Shown: positions 1 through 8,945, counted from the first letter of the stretch. The stretch: DNA of 64,000 nt from Clostridiales bacterium (GCA_017615755.1 JAFZZM010000040.1:1-64000), one strand, 5' to 3'. The notes: generated from the sequence alone by a model not told the origin. A program made the numbers and translations.

Positions 1-62
1 AGCGGTAAGGCACGGGACTTTGACTCCCGCATTCGTAGGTCCGAATCCTGCTACCCCAGCCA
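1..62 (+). tRNA. tRNA-Gln(TTG), 5' end cut by window
   Basis: The window opens inside the D-loop. The anticodon arm CGGGA-CTTTGAC-TCCCG gives anticodon TTG. A T-arm (GTAGG/CCTGC), the 3' acceptor strand TACCCCA, discriminator G and an encoded CCA follow. The 5' acceptor strand lies outside the window. tRNA-Lys starts three bases later, so the two are probably cut from one precursor. Confidence 0.9.
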
Positions 63-65
63 TAT

Positions 66-141
66 GGTTCACTAGCTCAGTCGGTAGAGCACTTGACTTT
101 TAATCAAGGGGTCTGGAGTTCGAGCCTCCAGTGAGCCACCA
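66..141 (+). tRNA. tRNA-Lys(TTT)
   Basis: The acceptor GGTTCAC pairs with GTGAGCC, and the anticodon arm CTTGA-CTTTTAA-TCAAG gives TTT. The T-arm is TGGAG/CTCCA and CCA is encoded. It is 76 nt long and lies directly behind tRNA-Gln. Confidence 0.95.
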
Positions 142-151
142 TACGAATGAG

Positions 152-179
152 AAAACTGCTTCCATGAAGCAGTTTTTTT
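152..179 (+). terminator. intrinsic terminator of the tRNA-Gln-Lys unit
   Basis: A 9-bp stem, AAACTGCTT with AAGCAGTTT, closes a CCATG loop and runs straight into seven T residues. Confidence 0.85.
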
Positions 180-199
180 GTTTCAGTGCTTTTGGGTAA

Positions 200-277
200 G
201 AAAGGCTTGCACTTTCGGATGAGGATGGGGATAATGTTGAAGAAGAGGGTGCGAAAGCCGTTATGGCAGAGGGTTGA
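200..277 (+). other. coding-like acidic tail without a start, possible gene remnant
   Basis: Between the terminator and the acetyltransferase, the frame ending in TGA at 275-277 is open from 200. It reads as an acidic tail (DEDGDNVEEEGAKAV) like the C-terminus of a protein. A TAA at 197-199 closes it upstream, and no plausible start with a ribosome binding site lies inside. It may be the end of a gene whose body was lost, or chance. No other feature is seen in 180-280. Confidence 0.2.
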
Positions 278-280
278 ACA

Positions 281-874
281 ATGGCAAGATTTGAGATCAT
301 AACTCCACTTCCTGAGAGTTGTCTATCGATTCAGACGAAGCGTCTGGTGCTTTCGGTGTATAAGCCGTCCGCTGCTTCGCGGGTCACCGATTACCTTGTA
401 CGAAACCGTACATTCCATAAACCGTACACACAGAAGCATAATGACCGTTACTTTACGGTCAGTGAACAGAAAGCCTATCTGAAGTCGGATCTTTATCAGT
501 TCCGGCATAACACGCAGGTGGGTTTCTGGATCTCGACCATAGAGGATCCTCGTGTGGTCATCGGAAGACTGTCTTTTTATTCCATAATCGGCGGCGCCAT
601 GATGACGAGCTTTGTCGGTTACCACATTGACGAGAAGTACCAGGGCAAGGGATATATGACCGAGGCGCTTCGGGCGGGATGTGACTTTGTTTTCAAGTAT
701 TATCATCTTCACAGGATACAAGCCGATGTCATGCCTACTAACGAGCGTTCCCTTCGGGTAGTGGAGAAGGCCGGCTTTACCAAGATGGGCTATAATGTCC
801 GCTATATGGAGATCGATGGATCATATAAAGACCACGTTATGTATGTCCTTCTGAATCCGGATGTGGAAAAATAA
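281..874 (+). CDS. GNAT-family N-acetyltransferase (RimJ/RimL type)
   Basis: A 197-residue protein with the RimJ/RimL layout of the GNAT fold. It opens with the typical TKRLVLSVY strand, carries the acetyl-CoA pyrophosphate loop QGKGYMTEAL near residue 121, and has the late NERSLRVVEKAGF segment in which homologs pair Asn with an aromatic-rich C-terminus. Such enzymes move an acetyl group from acetyl-CoA to a protein N-terminus or a small amine; the substrate cannot be read here. The ATG at 281 is preceded by a weak AGAGGG. The gene stands alone behind the tRNA terminator, and no terminator follows it. Confidence 0.85.
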   Translation: MARFEIITPLPESCLSIQTKRLVLSVYKPSAASRVTDYLVRNRTFHKPYTQKHNDRYFTVSEQKAYLKSDLYQFRHNTQVGFWISTIEDPRVVIGRLSFYSIIGGAMMTSFVGYHIDEKYQGKGYMTEALRAGCDFVFKYYHLHRIQADVMPTNERSLRVVEKAGFTKMGYNVRYMEIDGSYKDHVMYVLLNPDVEK

Positions 875-965
875 CGCTAAGTGAAAAAACTATTTGCAAA
901 TATTCGAAAAGAATGTTGTACTATAAGTTAGAGCATAAATGTATTGAAACGGAGGAGCGTGTGTT

Positions 966-1406
966 ATGAAACGATCTTCATTATATACAAAAGTTGTCGG
1001 ATTGGCTCTGGTTTGTGCAATCGGCGGTTCTTGCGCAGGATGCGGTAAGAAGGAAGAGACGACAACGACTGCACCGAGTTCGATCGAGATCACATCCGAG
1101 ACCACACCGGTCGAGTCGGCGACAACAACGACAGAGGCTACGACTTTGATGGAGTATGGTGAGTCACTGGCACCGAATGATATTCAGGTGACATGGCAGG
1201 AAGAGACCATGGAACCCAAGGTCATGTATATCGTTGGCGTAGAGAATTATCTGAAAGTCCGTAAAGGTCCGGATACGAAGTATGATCAGGTCGGTTCCCT
1301 GACAAAGGGAATGCAGGTCATCGTTGTGGCTAAGACGAGCAACAACTGGTATAAGCTCGAGGACGGTTACTATGTTTCTGCCGATTATGTCAGCCTGACC
1401 CAGTAA
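966..1406 (+). CDS. lipoprotein with bacterial SH3 (SH3b) domain
   Basis: A 146-residue exported protein. A basic start (MKRSS) and hydrophobic stretch lead to a lipobox-like CAGC with the acylated Cys near residue 26. A Thr/Glu-rich linker of about 45 residues follows. The C-terminal 60 residues match an SH3b domain (YLKVRKGPDTKYDQVGSL, then WYKL and GYYVSADYV). SH3b domains usually bind peptidoglycan or stem peptides, so a cell-wall-facing role is likely. GGAGG lies 10 nt before the ATG. Its TTEATT-like linker resembles that of the 998-residue surface protein at 39598-42594. Confidence 0.85.
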   Translation: MKRSSLYTKVVGLALVCAIGGSCAGCGKKEETTTTAPSSIEITSETTPVESATTTTEATTLMEYGESLAPNDIQVTWQEETMEPKVMYIVGVENYLKVRKGPDTKYDQVGSLTKGMQVIVVAKTSNNWYKLEDGYYVSADYVSLTQ

Positions 1407-1438
1407 TTACGGGACTTTGAGGTTTTGCAAAAATAGTA

Positions 1439-1467
1439 TAGACAATCCTACTTTCGTGTAGTATTAT
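1439..1467 (+). promoter_or_regulatory. promoter of tRNA-Gly-Arg
   Basis: TAGACA and TATTAT are separated by 17 bp, about 40 bp before tRNA-Gly. The promoter at 8917 uses a nearly identical -35 and the same spacing. Confidence 0.75.
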
Positions 1468-1507
1468 ATCTAGGCAAGTTTTTTAAGAGACTGCACGAAA
1501 GTGATAT

Positions 1508-1581
1508 GCGGGTGTAGTTCAATGGTAGAACTCCAGCCTTCCAAGCTGATCACGTGGGTTCGATTCCCATCACCCGCTCCA
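1508..1581 (+). tRNA. tRNA-Gly(TCC)
   Basis: The acceptor GCGGGTG pairs with CACCCGC. The anticodon loop CTTCCAA gives TCC, the T-arm is GTGGG/CCCAT, and CCA is encoded. It is 74 nt long. Confidence 0.95.
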
Positions 1582-1582
1582 T

Positions 1583-1609
1583 GAATGACGATCTTAACGG
1601 TCGTCATTC
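1583..1609 (+). other. spacer hairpin between two tRNAs
   Basis: GAATGACGA pairs perfectly with TCGTCATTC around a 9-nt loop, with no T-run behind it. It lies between tRNA-Gly and tRNA-Arg, so it is more likely a processing or spacer stem of the precursor than a terminator. Confidence 0.5.
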
Positions 1610-1618
1610 TTACAACGT

Positions 1619-1695
1619 GGGTCCATAGCTCAGCTGGATAGAGCAACAGCCTTCTAAGCTGTGGGCCGGAGGTTCGAATCCCCCTGGGCTCACCA
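1619..1695 (+). tRNA. tRNA-Arg(TCT)
   Basis: The acceptor GGGTCCA pairs with TGGGCTC through two G-T wobbles. The anticodon arm ACAGC-CTTCTAA-GCTGT gives TCT, which reads AGA. CCA is encoded. Confidence 0.95.
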
Positions 1696-1707
1696 TTACA
1701 TGAAATG

Positions 1708-1750
1708 AGATCATCTTATCTTTCTGACAGAGAAGATGGTCTTATTTTTT
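1708..1750 (+). terminator. intrinsic terminator after tRNA-Arg
   Basis: A 10-bp stem, AGATCATCTT with AAGATGGTCT (one G-T pair), is followed by TATTTTTT. Confidence 0.8.
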
Positions 1751-1790
1751 GTCCTTGCACTTTTATAGCAAATTTTGTGGGAAAAGAACC

Positions 1791-1818
1791 CTAACACCAC
1801 ATTATGTTGTGGTATAAT
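1791..1818 (+). promoter_or_regulatory. parE promoter with overlapping inverted repeat
   Basis: CTAACA at 1791 and TATAAT at 1813 are 16 bp apart, and TGG in front of the -10 makes it an extended -10 promoter. The inverted repeat ACCACA (1796-1801) / TGTGGT (1808-1813) fills the spacer and touches the -10. It could be an operator for an unidentified regulator. Confidence 0.6.
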
Positions 1819-1850
1819 TGATAGGATTATAAGGGAGAGGTTTTGGAAGT

Positions 1851-3833
1851 ATGCCAAGTAAGTCTTATGGTAACGATACTATTACTGCGTTAAAAGGCGC
1901 GGACCGTGTACGTAAACGTCCGGGTGTCATCTTCGGTTCAGATGGCCTGGAGGGCTGCGAACACTCTTTTTTCGAGATCCTGAGTAACTCGATCGACGAG
2001 GCTCGTGAAGGATATGGTGATAAGATCGAGGTGGTTCGCTATAAGGACGGCTCTATTTCGGTAGAGGACTTCGGCCGTGGTATTCCTCTCGATTACAATA
2101 CCAAGGAACAGCGTTTTAACTGGGAACTGGTCTATTGTGAACTGTATGCCGGTGGTAAGTACAATAACGATACAGGTGAGAGTTACGAGTTCAGTTTGGG
2201 TCTGAATGGCCTTGGTGCCTGTGCGACTCAGTATTCTTCCGAGTATTTCGATGTTACGGTTTTCCGTGACGGTTTCAAATACAGCCTGCATTTTGAAAAA
2301 GGTGAGAACGTTGGCGGCCTTTTGAAGGAGCCTACACGTTTTAAGCGTACAGGTACGATCCAGAAGTGGAAGCCGGACAGAGAAGTATTTACGGACATTA
2401 ATATTCCTCTCGATGCTTTTCTTCAGATCCTGAAGCGTCAGGCTGTGGTAAACAGCGGCGTGACGTTCCTTCTGAAGGATGAGGAGAGCGGCGAGGAGTT
2501 TACTTTCTGCTATCCTTCCGGTATTGAGGGATATGTTGCTGAGTTTGACGGTGGCAAGGGACTTTCTTCCCCGGCTTCTTTCGATGGTATGGGAAGAGGT
2601 AAGGACCGTGCGGACAAGCCGGAATATAAGGTAAAGTGCCAGGTGGCATTCTGCTTTAATAACGAGACCAATATCCTGGAGTATTACCACAACAGTAGTT
2701 TCCTCGAGCATGGCGGTGCGCCGGATAAAGCCGTGAGAAGTGCTTTTACCGCGGAAATCGACAAGCAGATCCGTGCAAGAGATAAGTACAAGGCGAATGA
2801 GAGCAAGATCGTCTTCCAGGACGTGGCAGACAGCCTGATCCTCGTGACCAGTTCTTTTTCTACACAGACGAGTTACGAGAACCAGACCAAGAAGGCGATC
2901 ACCAACAAGTTTATCCAGGACTTCATGGCGGATCTGATCCGTCAGAAACTGGAGGTCTGGTTCATCGAGAATAAGCCGGAAGGCGACCGCGTCGTTGAGC
3001 AGATCCTGATCAATAAGAGATCCCGTGAGAATGCGGAAAAGACGAGATTGAACGTCAAGAAGAAACTCATGGGCAGCATCGATATCAATAACCGCGTCAA
3101 GAAATTCGTGGACTGCCGTACGAAGGATGTGGAGCAAAGAGAGCTCTATATCGTAGAGGGTGATTCCGCTTTGGGTTCCTGTAAGATGGGCCGTGACGCG
3201 GAATTCCAGGCGATCATGCCGGTACGTGGTAAGATCCTGAACTGCCTGAAGGCCGAGTATTCCATGATCTTCAAGAGTGAGATCATCACGGACCTTGTTA
3301 AGGTGCTTGGCTGCGGTGTGGAGATCCAGACGAAGCATAACAAGGATCTGTCTTCTTTCGATATGTCGCTTCTGCGTTGGAATAAGGTCATTATCTGTAC
3401 TGATGCCGACGTCGACGGTTTCCATATCCGTACCTTGATCCTGGCCATGATCTTCCGCTTGATGCCGACACTGATCCGTGAAGGCAAGGTCTTTATTGCG
3501 GAGTCTCCGTTGTTTGAGATCACATACAGAAACAAGGGCGAAGAGAAGACGCTGTTCGCCTATAACGAGAAAGAGAAAGCCGAGATCCTGCAGCAGTATC
3601 CGCCGGAGAAGTGTACGCTCCAGCGTTCCAAGGGATTAGGTGAGAATGAGCCGGAGATGATGTGGGAGACTACGATGAATCCGGCGACACGACGCCTGAT
3701 CAAAGTGGTGCCGGGTGATGAGCAGCAGACGATGGATACATTTGAACTGCTTCTGGGTGATAACCTGGCAGGACGTAAAGAGCACATCGAGCGCGACGGA
3801 CATCTCTATCTGGAGATGCTGGATGTCGACTGA
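1851..3833 (+). CDS. parE: DNA topoisomerase IV subunit B (GyrB/ParE family)
   Basis: A 660-residue ATPase subunit that, with ParC, passes one DNA duplex through another to decatenate and relax chromosomes. The N-terminal GHKL ATPase shows SNSIDEA, VEDFGRGIP and GLNGLGA; the transducer carries QTKKA with the ATP-contacting Lys. The TOPRIM part shows YIVEGDSALGS and the acidic CTDADVDG. The GHKL lid differs from textbook GyrB (AGGKYNNDTG then FSLGLNGLG), which places it in the divergent topo IV-type branch common in Clostridia. A GyrB assignment is possible but less likely given the ParC partner 50 bp downstream. The start follows GGGAGAGG. Confidence 0.85.
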   Translation: MPSKSYGNDTITALKGADRVRKRPGVIFGSDGLEGCEHSFFEILSNSIDEAREGYGDKIEVVRYKDGSISVEDFGRGIPLDYNTKEQRFNWELVYCELYAGGKYNNDTGESYEFSLGLNGLGACATQYSSEYFDVTVFRDGFKYSLHFEKGENVGGLLKEPTRFKRTGTIQKWKPDREVFTDINIPLDAFLQILKRQAVVNSGVTFLLKDEESGEEFTFCYPSGIEGYVAEFDGGKGLSSPASFDGMGRGKDRADKPEYKVKCQVAFCFNNETNILEYYHNSSFLEHGGAPDKAVRSAFTAEIDKQIRARDKYKANESKIVFQDVADSLILVTSSFSTQTSYENQTKKAITNKFIQDFMADLIRQKLEVWFIENKPEGDRVVEQILINKRSRENAEKTRLNVKKKLMGSIDINNRVKKFVDCRTKDVEQRELYIVEGDSALGSCKMGRDAEFQAIMPVRGKILNCLKAEYSMIFKSEIITDLVKVLGCGVEIQTKHNKDLSSFDMSLLRWNKVIICTDADVDGFHIRTLILAMIFRLMPTLIREGKVFIAESPLFEITYRNKGEEKTLFAYNEKEKAEILQQYPPEKCTLQRSKGLGENEPEMMWETTMNPATRRLIKVVPGDEQQTMDTFELLLGDNLAGRKEHIERDGHLYLEMLDVD

Positions 3834-3883
3834 TTGCCAAGGAGTATTGAAGGAATAGAAATCTTTAGAAAAGAGAACGAGAA

Positions 3884-6145
3884 ATGGCGAGAAAGAGTTC
3901 TAAGAAAGATAATAGTGAGATCCCGGAGAGAAATTCGCTGAAGGATAAGTCTTCCGGATTACCGCCGGCACCGCCGACGCTCCAGAATATCAACGATACA
4001 CTGGAGACCAACTTCATGCCTTACGCGATGAGTATCATCGTGTCCCGTGCAATTCCGGAGATCGACGGTTTTAAGCCGTCTCACCGTAAACTTCTGTATA
4101 CGATGTACAAGATGGGACTTCTGAAGGGCAACCGTACAAAGTCCAGTAATGTTGTCGGTCAGACCATGAAGCTGAATCCGCATGGTGATATGGCCATCTA
4201 TGAGACGATGGTCCGTCTGGCCAGAGGTAACGGCTCTTTGCTGCATCCTTATGTGGATTCGAAGGGTAACTTCGGTAAGCAGTATTCCCGTGATATGCAG
4301 TACGCGGCTCCGAGATATACCGAGGTCCGCCTGGAAAAACTCTGTGAAGAGCTTTTTGACGGGCTTGATAAGAATGCTGTCGATTTTGTAGATAACTACG
4401 ACGGCACCATGAAGGAACCGGTATTGCTCCCGGCTTCCTATCCGTCCATCCTTGTAAATAACAACCAGGGTATTGCGGCCGGTATGGCTTCCAATATCTG
4501 TTCTTTTAATATCCGTGAGGTCTGTGAGGCGACAATTGCCTACATGAAGGATCCGACAACAGATATCCTTGAGATCATGCCGGCACCGGATTTCCCGGGC
4601 GGAGGTATTATTCTTTACGACGAAGCGGCGATGCGTACGATCTACGAGAGTGGCCGTGGTCCGGTACGTATCCGTTCCAAGTACTATGCGGATAAGTCCA
4701 ATAACCTCATCGAAGTGACAGAGATCCCGTACACGACAACGGCGGAAGCGGTCATCGATGAGATCACGGAACTCGTAAAGAGCGGTAAGGTCAAGGAGAT
4801 CAATGATGTACGTGATGAGACGGACCTCGATGGCTTGAAGATCTGTATCGAGTGTAAGCGTGGTACGGATCTGGATGCCCTGATGACCAAACTGTTCCGC
4901 TTTACCAGACTGGAAGACACGTTCTCCTGTAACTTTAATGTTCTTATCAACGGGTATCCGAGAGTTCTGGGTGTCACATCGCTTCTTGCGGAGTGGATCG
5001 TCTGGAGAAGAGCATGCCAGAAGAGAGAACTGGTTTACGAGCTGGATAAGAAGAAGGATAAGCTCCACCTGTTAGACGGTTTGGCGAAGATCCTTCTCGA
5101 TATCGATAAGGCGATTGCGATCATCCGTAATACCGAACTCGAAGAGGACGTAGTTCCGAACTTGATGAACGGCTTTGATATCGATAGTGTTCAGGCTGAG
5201 TATGTCGCGGAGATCAAACTCCGTAATATCAACCGTGAGTATATCCTGAAGCGCACGGCCGACAGAGAAGACCTGATCAAGGAGATCAAGGACCTCGAAG
5301 ATACGATCAAGAGTCCTGCAAGGATCGATGCACGTATCATCAAGGCTCTGGAGAATGTGGCGAAGAAGTATGGTCAGGATAGAAGATCCGAACTTCTGAA
5401 GGCAGAAGAAGCGGCTACGTTCAATGACCAGAATATGATCGAAGACTACCGTCTGAAGCTTTTCCTTTCTGATCATGGATATATCAAGAAGATCGCGCTT
5501 ACTTCACTTCGTAATGCAGGTGATCTGAAGATCAAGGAAGACGATACGATCGTTATGGAACTCGAAGGCACGAACAAGTCGGAGATCCTGTTCTTCTCCG
5601 ATAAGGCAAACTGCTATAAGATCCGTGCCCATGAGCTTCCGGATACCAAGCCGTCCGAGTACGGCGGGTATCTGCCGAATATCCTTCAGATGGAAGACGA
5701 AGAGAAGATCGTCTTTATGCATATCACGGATGACTATAAGGGTAATGTGCTTTTCGCATTTGAAAACGGTAAGATCTCGAAGATCCCAATGTCGGCCTAT
5801 GAGACCAAGCAGAACAGAAAGAAACTGATCCATGCATACAGTGATCTTTCTCCGATCGTAAGTATCCATTACATTACGGAGGATATTACGATGGCAGCGT
5901 TCTCGAATCTGCGTAAAGCTATCGTGTTTGATACCTCGTTGATCCCGCTTAAGACTACTCGTTCTTCTCAGGGTGTTCAGGTACTGACGTCCAAGAGAGG
6001 CAGTGTCATGACGGAAGTCAAGAGACTCGAGGATACCGGATTCACGGATCCGGAGTATTACCGTATCCGCCGTATTCCGGCTATCGGATACTATCTCAAG
6101 GAGGACACGATCGAAGATCGTCAGATCACGTTAGGAGACCTGTAA
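3884..6145 (+). CDS. parC: DNA topoisomerase IV subunit A
   Basis: A 753-residue breakage-reunion subunit. It has the winged-helix region (GFKPSHRKLLYTM, residues 62-74), the catalytic Tyr145 in AAPRYTEVRL that links to the DNA 5' phosphate, and a C-terminal half with blades of the GyrA/ParC type (for example FFSDKANCYKI). A canonical GyrA-box is not evident in the C-terminal half, which fits ParC better than GyrA. A charged, probably disordered tail of about 30 residues precedes the core. It lies in one operon with parE, and the next gene starts 3 bp after its stop. Confidence 0.85.
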   Translation: MARKSSKKDNSEIPERNSLKDKSSGLPPAPPTLQNINDTLETNFMPYAMSIIVSRAIPEIDGFKPSHRKLLYTMYKMGLLKGNRTKSSNVVGQTMKLNPHGDMAIYETMVRLARGNGSLLHPYVDSKGNFGKQYSRDMQYAAPRYTEVRLEKLCEELFDGLDKNAVDFVDNYDGTMKEPVLLPASYPSILVNNNQGIAAGMASNICSFNIREVCEATIAYMKDPTTDILEIMPAPDFPGGGIILYDEAAMRTIYESGRGPVRIRSKYYADKSNNLIEVTEIPYTTTAEAVIDEITELVKSGKVKEINDVRDETDLDGLKICIECKRGTDLDALMTKLFRFTRLEDTFSCNFNVLINGYPRVLGVTSLLAEWIVWRRACQKRELVYELDKKKDKLHLLDGLAKILLDIDKAIAIIRNTELEEDVVPNLMNGFDIDSVQAEYVAEIKLRNINREYILKRTADREDLIKEIKDLEDTIKSPARIDARIIKALENVAKKYGQDRRSELLKAEEAATFNDQNMIEDYRLKLFLSDHGYIKKIALTSLRNAGDLKIKEDDTIVMELEGTNKSEILFFSDKANCYKIRAHELPDTKPSEYGGYLPNILQMEDEEKIVFMHITDDYKGNVLFAFENGKISKIPMSAYETKQNRKKLIHAYSDLSPIVSIHYITEDITMAAFSNLRKAIVFDTSLIPLKTTRSSQGVQVLTSKRGSVMTEVKRLEDTGFTDPEYYRIRRIPAIGYYLKEDTIEDRQITLGDL

Positions 6146-6148
6146 CGT

Positions 6149-8020
6149 ATGATGGAGTTTGGAGGCAATGCAGTACGGATGGAAAAACCGCGTCCGATCG
6201 GAACGTGGGTTTTGATTTTCCTTGGTTTTGCCTGCATCGTTGCACTCCTTGCCGTAATGATCTTTGTTTCCAACAGTAATCAGCGTATCGCCAAGATCAT
6301 GCCGAAGTTTGAGGCAGCTCTGGAAAAGCGTGACTATGCCCTGGCGCTTTCTATGTACAGGGATATCAACGACATAATCATCAACAAGGATCCGGGAGAT
6401 ACAACGGATACTTCCGATGAGTACGAGATCCTTCGTCAAATGGAGGATACCGTGAATGAGCGTGTAAGAAGCATCGAGGACAAGATCCGCTATGAGAGAT
6501 ACACGCCGACTAAGGATGACATCGCTTTTCTTGAAGGTCTGGGAGAGCTTTCCGGTGCGAGAATGACGATCTGGCTTACGGGACTTTGCGAAGAGTTCCT
6601 CCTCGGAACGATCGAGAAGCCGACGTTGACATTTATCTTTCAGCAGATCGAGAACCTGAGTAACCTTTCGGCTGCGGCGCGTCCTCTTCGTACGGAGGTC
6701 GACCAGATCGAGCTGTCCAAGGGCGACGTGCAGACGGCAGAGAGTCTTTTTGCAGAAGGACAGTATATCGAGACGGTAGAACATTTCGAGTATGTTATCA
6801 AGACGTCATCCGGCTTTGTAAATGAGTATGCGCAGAGACGTCTGGAAGAGTGTAAGATCGTGATGTATCAGCCGATGATGGAGAAGGCGGATCATCTGCT
6901 TGCGAATTTCAAGTACTATTCCGCTGAAGAGCTTCTGTCGGATCTGGCCCGTATTTTCCCGGAGGACCAGGTGATCCAGTCGAGCCTTTATCTGGCGACT
7001 TCGAATACAAGTCATGTGGAGAAGTACTCGGGCCCTATCGAGGTCATTTGTGTGAAGCCGTTGATCTCGGATGTGAAGGTTGCCTTCGAGACAAACTATA
7101 CTTCATCTACCGATTCGTACTATCTGACGACCAAGGAGTTCCGTAAGATCCTGGAGAGTCTATATGCGAAGAACTATTGTCTGATCGATCCGTGTACGAT
7201 CGTGGATCTGAGTAATCCTACGTTCCTGAATGTCGTGGATACCATGCTTCCGGAGGGAAAGAAGCCGTTGGTCATCATTCTGGAGGATTTTTCGTATACC
7301 GCTTCCAGAAGCACGATCGGAATGTGCCAGCGCCTCGTTCTAAACGATATGGGTCAGGTCTGCGGTGAGTATATCAGTGCAACCGGACAGACGGTGGTCA
7401 GCCGTAACAGTGAAGCGGTTGGGATCCTGGATGCTTTCATTGAAGAACATCCTGATTTTTCCTATAACGGCGTGAAGGGTGTCATTTCCATGACCGGATA
7501 TCAGTCTGTATTCGGCTATGTGACGGATGACGACCAGGTGGATGACCGTAATAGTGCGCTGAAGAACGCGGGACTTCCTGAGATCGCCCCCACGGCGAAA
7601 GACATCGAAGATAACCGCAATACCGTTCTTGCTATTATCGACAAGCTGAAGGATAGTGGCTGGATAATGGGTTCGTCCACATATGGTTTTATCAATGCAA
7701 ATCATTGCCAGCTGGATACGATCACGAACGATACACAGAAATGGCTGGATCAGGTGGGCAGTCTGACGGGACATGTAGATATTCTCGTTTATCCTAACGG
7801 CGATTTCATCCGTGGTTCCGATCCGAGATGCAAGTATCTGAAGGACGAGGGCTTCCGTCTGTTCTTTGGTGTAGGTCCTACACCGTATTTTACGTATGGA
7901 GATAACTATATATACTTTGACAGATGTATGTTGAATGGTGATACGCTTAGAAGCGTCGACTATTCGAGACTTTTTGATGTGAATGAGGTATACGATGAGA
8001 ATAGAAAGAAGTCACGTTAA
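6149..8020 (+). CDS. membrane-anchored protein with degenerate polysaccharide-deacetylase-like domain
   Basis: A 623-residue protein. A transmembrane helix (about residues 20-42) is followed by a helical TPR-like stretch (ESLFAEGQYIETVEHFEYV) and then a C-terminal domain resembling NodB polysaccharide deacetylases. That domain shows KPLVIILEDFSY near 376, SGWIMGSSTYGF, VDILVYPNGDF and a late FRLFFGVG strand. The usual catalytic TFDDG motif reads ILEDF, and the HxxxH zinc motif is not obvious, so activity is doubtful. The ATG at 6149 has AGGAGA upstream; 6152 is an equal alternative. It is co-transcribed with parC and the transglutaminase-like gene, suggesting a cell-envelope role. Confidence 0.6.
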   Translation: MMEFGGNAVRMEKPRPIGTWVLIFLGFACIVALLAVMIFVSNSNQRIAKIMPKFEAALEKRDYALALSMYRDINDIIINKDPGDTTDTSDEYEILRQMEDTVNERVRSIEDKIRYERYTPTKDDIAFLEGLGELSGARMTIWLTGLCEEFLLGTIEKPTLTFIFQQIENLSNLSAAARPLRTEVDQIELSKGDVQTAESLFAEGQYIETVEHFEYVIKTSSGFVNEYAQRRLEECKIVMYQPMMEKADHLLANFKYYSAEELLSDLARIFPEDQVIQSSLYLATSNTSHVEKYSGPIEVICVKPLISDVKVAFETNYTSSTDSYYLTTKEFRKILESLYAKNYCLIDPCTIVDLSNPTFLNVVDTMLPEGKKPLVIILEDFSYTASRSTIGMCQRLVLNDMGQVCGEYISATGQTVVSRNSEAVGILDAFIEEHPDFSYNGVKGVISMTGYQSVFGYVTDDDQVDDRNSALKNAGLPEIAPTAKDIEDNRNTVLAIIDKLKDSGWIMGSSTYGFINANHCQLDTITNDTQKWLDQVGSLTGHVDILVYPNGDFIRGSDPRCKYLKDEGFRLFFGVGPTPYFTYGDNYIYFDRCMLNGDTLRSVDYSRLFDVNEVYDENRKKSR

Positions 8021-8870
8021 AGTCTTTGCGGCATGTGCGCTGATCGTCACGATCATTACGATGAGCCTGGTCGGCTGTATCGATCTGAGTGGCAGAGACA
8101 GCCATTACTATGTGCCGGTCTCTTCGGTAAAAGAACTTTTTCAGGTCGTGGATGACGGTATTTATGCGTTTGAAGATGTGATCTACGTCAAAACAAATTC
8201 GTATAATTCATTCAAAGAAATGTGGGATGAACTCGATAGACAGAATGTGCTGCATACTGTTTTCCGTGAAAAGTTTTATCAGGTCCGGTACAAACAGGTA
8301 AAGGACGGTTGCGAGGTACAGCTGGTCATGACTTTGAATCCTTGCGGCGAAGCCATGCGATACCTTTATGCAAAGAGTGTGAAGGATTACAAAGATGACC
8401 GTGCGAAGGCAGTAGGCGAGAAACTTCTTGAAATCAAGGCTGAGATCATCAGAGACGACATGTCGGAAGCTGAAAAAGTCCGTGCGATCCATGACTATAT
8501 CATCGGTCATTACGAATATGCAGTGAACGGGGATGTGAACGATTATGCCCAGACACAAGTGCTTTTTGAACAGGGAAAAGGACAGTGTCAGGCATATTCC
8601 GAACTGTTTGTATCCTTGTGCCTCTTGAGCGGAGTAAAGGCCCGTATTATTTCAGGCGAATCTTCTTTCGGATATGGAGAGAAGGGACATGCATGGTGTC
8701 AGGTAAAGGTCGGAGCGCTCTGGTATCACGTTGATGCGACATGGGACGATCCAATTCCGGATGCGCCAGGTATGGTGCGCTATGAGTATTATCTGAAGGG
8801 CGATCTGACGGTCAGAAAGACACATCAGTGGTCATCCCTTTTTATGGAATGCTACGCGGATTATAGTTGA
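7995..8870 (+). CDS. transglutaminase-like lipoprotein
   Basis: A 291-residue exported lipoprotein. The signal segment ends in the lipobox LVGC (Cys28). The transglutaminase core carries the full triad: Cys198 in GKGQCQAYS, His232 in GHAWCQV and Asp247 in YHVDATWDD. The family includes proteases and protein cross-linkers acting outside the cell; the substrate is unknown. It overlaps the previous gene by 26 nt. The ATG at 7995 is preferred over 7983 because AGGT lies just upstream and homologous signal peptides start with few residues before the basic patch. No terminator is evident after it. Confidence 0.8.
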   Translation: MRIERSHVKVFAACALIVTIITMSLVGCIDLSGRDSHYYVPVSSVKELFQVVDDGIYAFEDVIYVKTNSYNSFKEMWDELDRQNVLHTVFREKFYQVRYKQVKDGCEVQLVMTLNPCGEAMRYLYAKSVKDYKDDRAKAVGEKLLEIKAEIIRDDMSEAEKVRAIHDYIIGHYEYAVNGDVNDYAQTQVLFEQGKGQCQAYSELFVSLCLLSGVKARIISGESSFGYGEKGHAWCQVKVGALWYHVDATWDDPIPDAPGMVRYEYYLKGDLTVRKTHQWSSLFMECYADYS

Positions 8871-8916
8871 TAAAGTTGAATTTGTATTACGAAATTGTAT
8901 ATTTTGTACTTTTTTC

Positions 8917-8945
8917 TAGACGAAAAAATCTTAAATAACTATAAT
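8917..8945 (+). promoter_or_regulatory. promoter of the PH-domain gene
   Basis: TAGACG and TATAAT are 17 bp apart, ending 29 bp before the ATG at 8975. Confidence 0.7.

Noticed and set aside
1938..3425. Long open frame antisense to parE
   Set aside because: It mirrors the codon usage of a clear topoisomerase gene, has no ribosome binding site and no recognisable domain.
1851..6145. gyrB-gyrA assignment for the topoisomerase pair
   Set aside because: No clear GyrA-box is seen in the A subunit, and both subunits differ from standard gyrase in the ways seen in clostridial topo IV.
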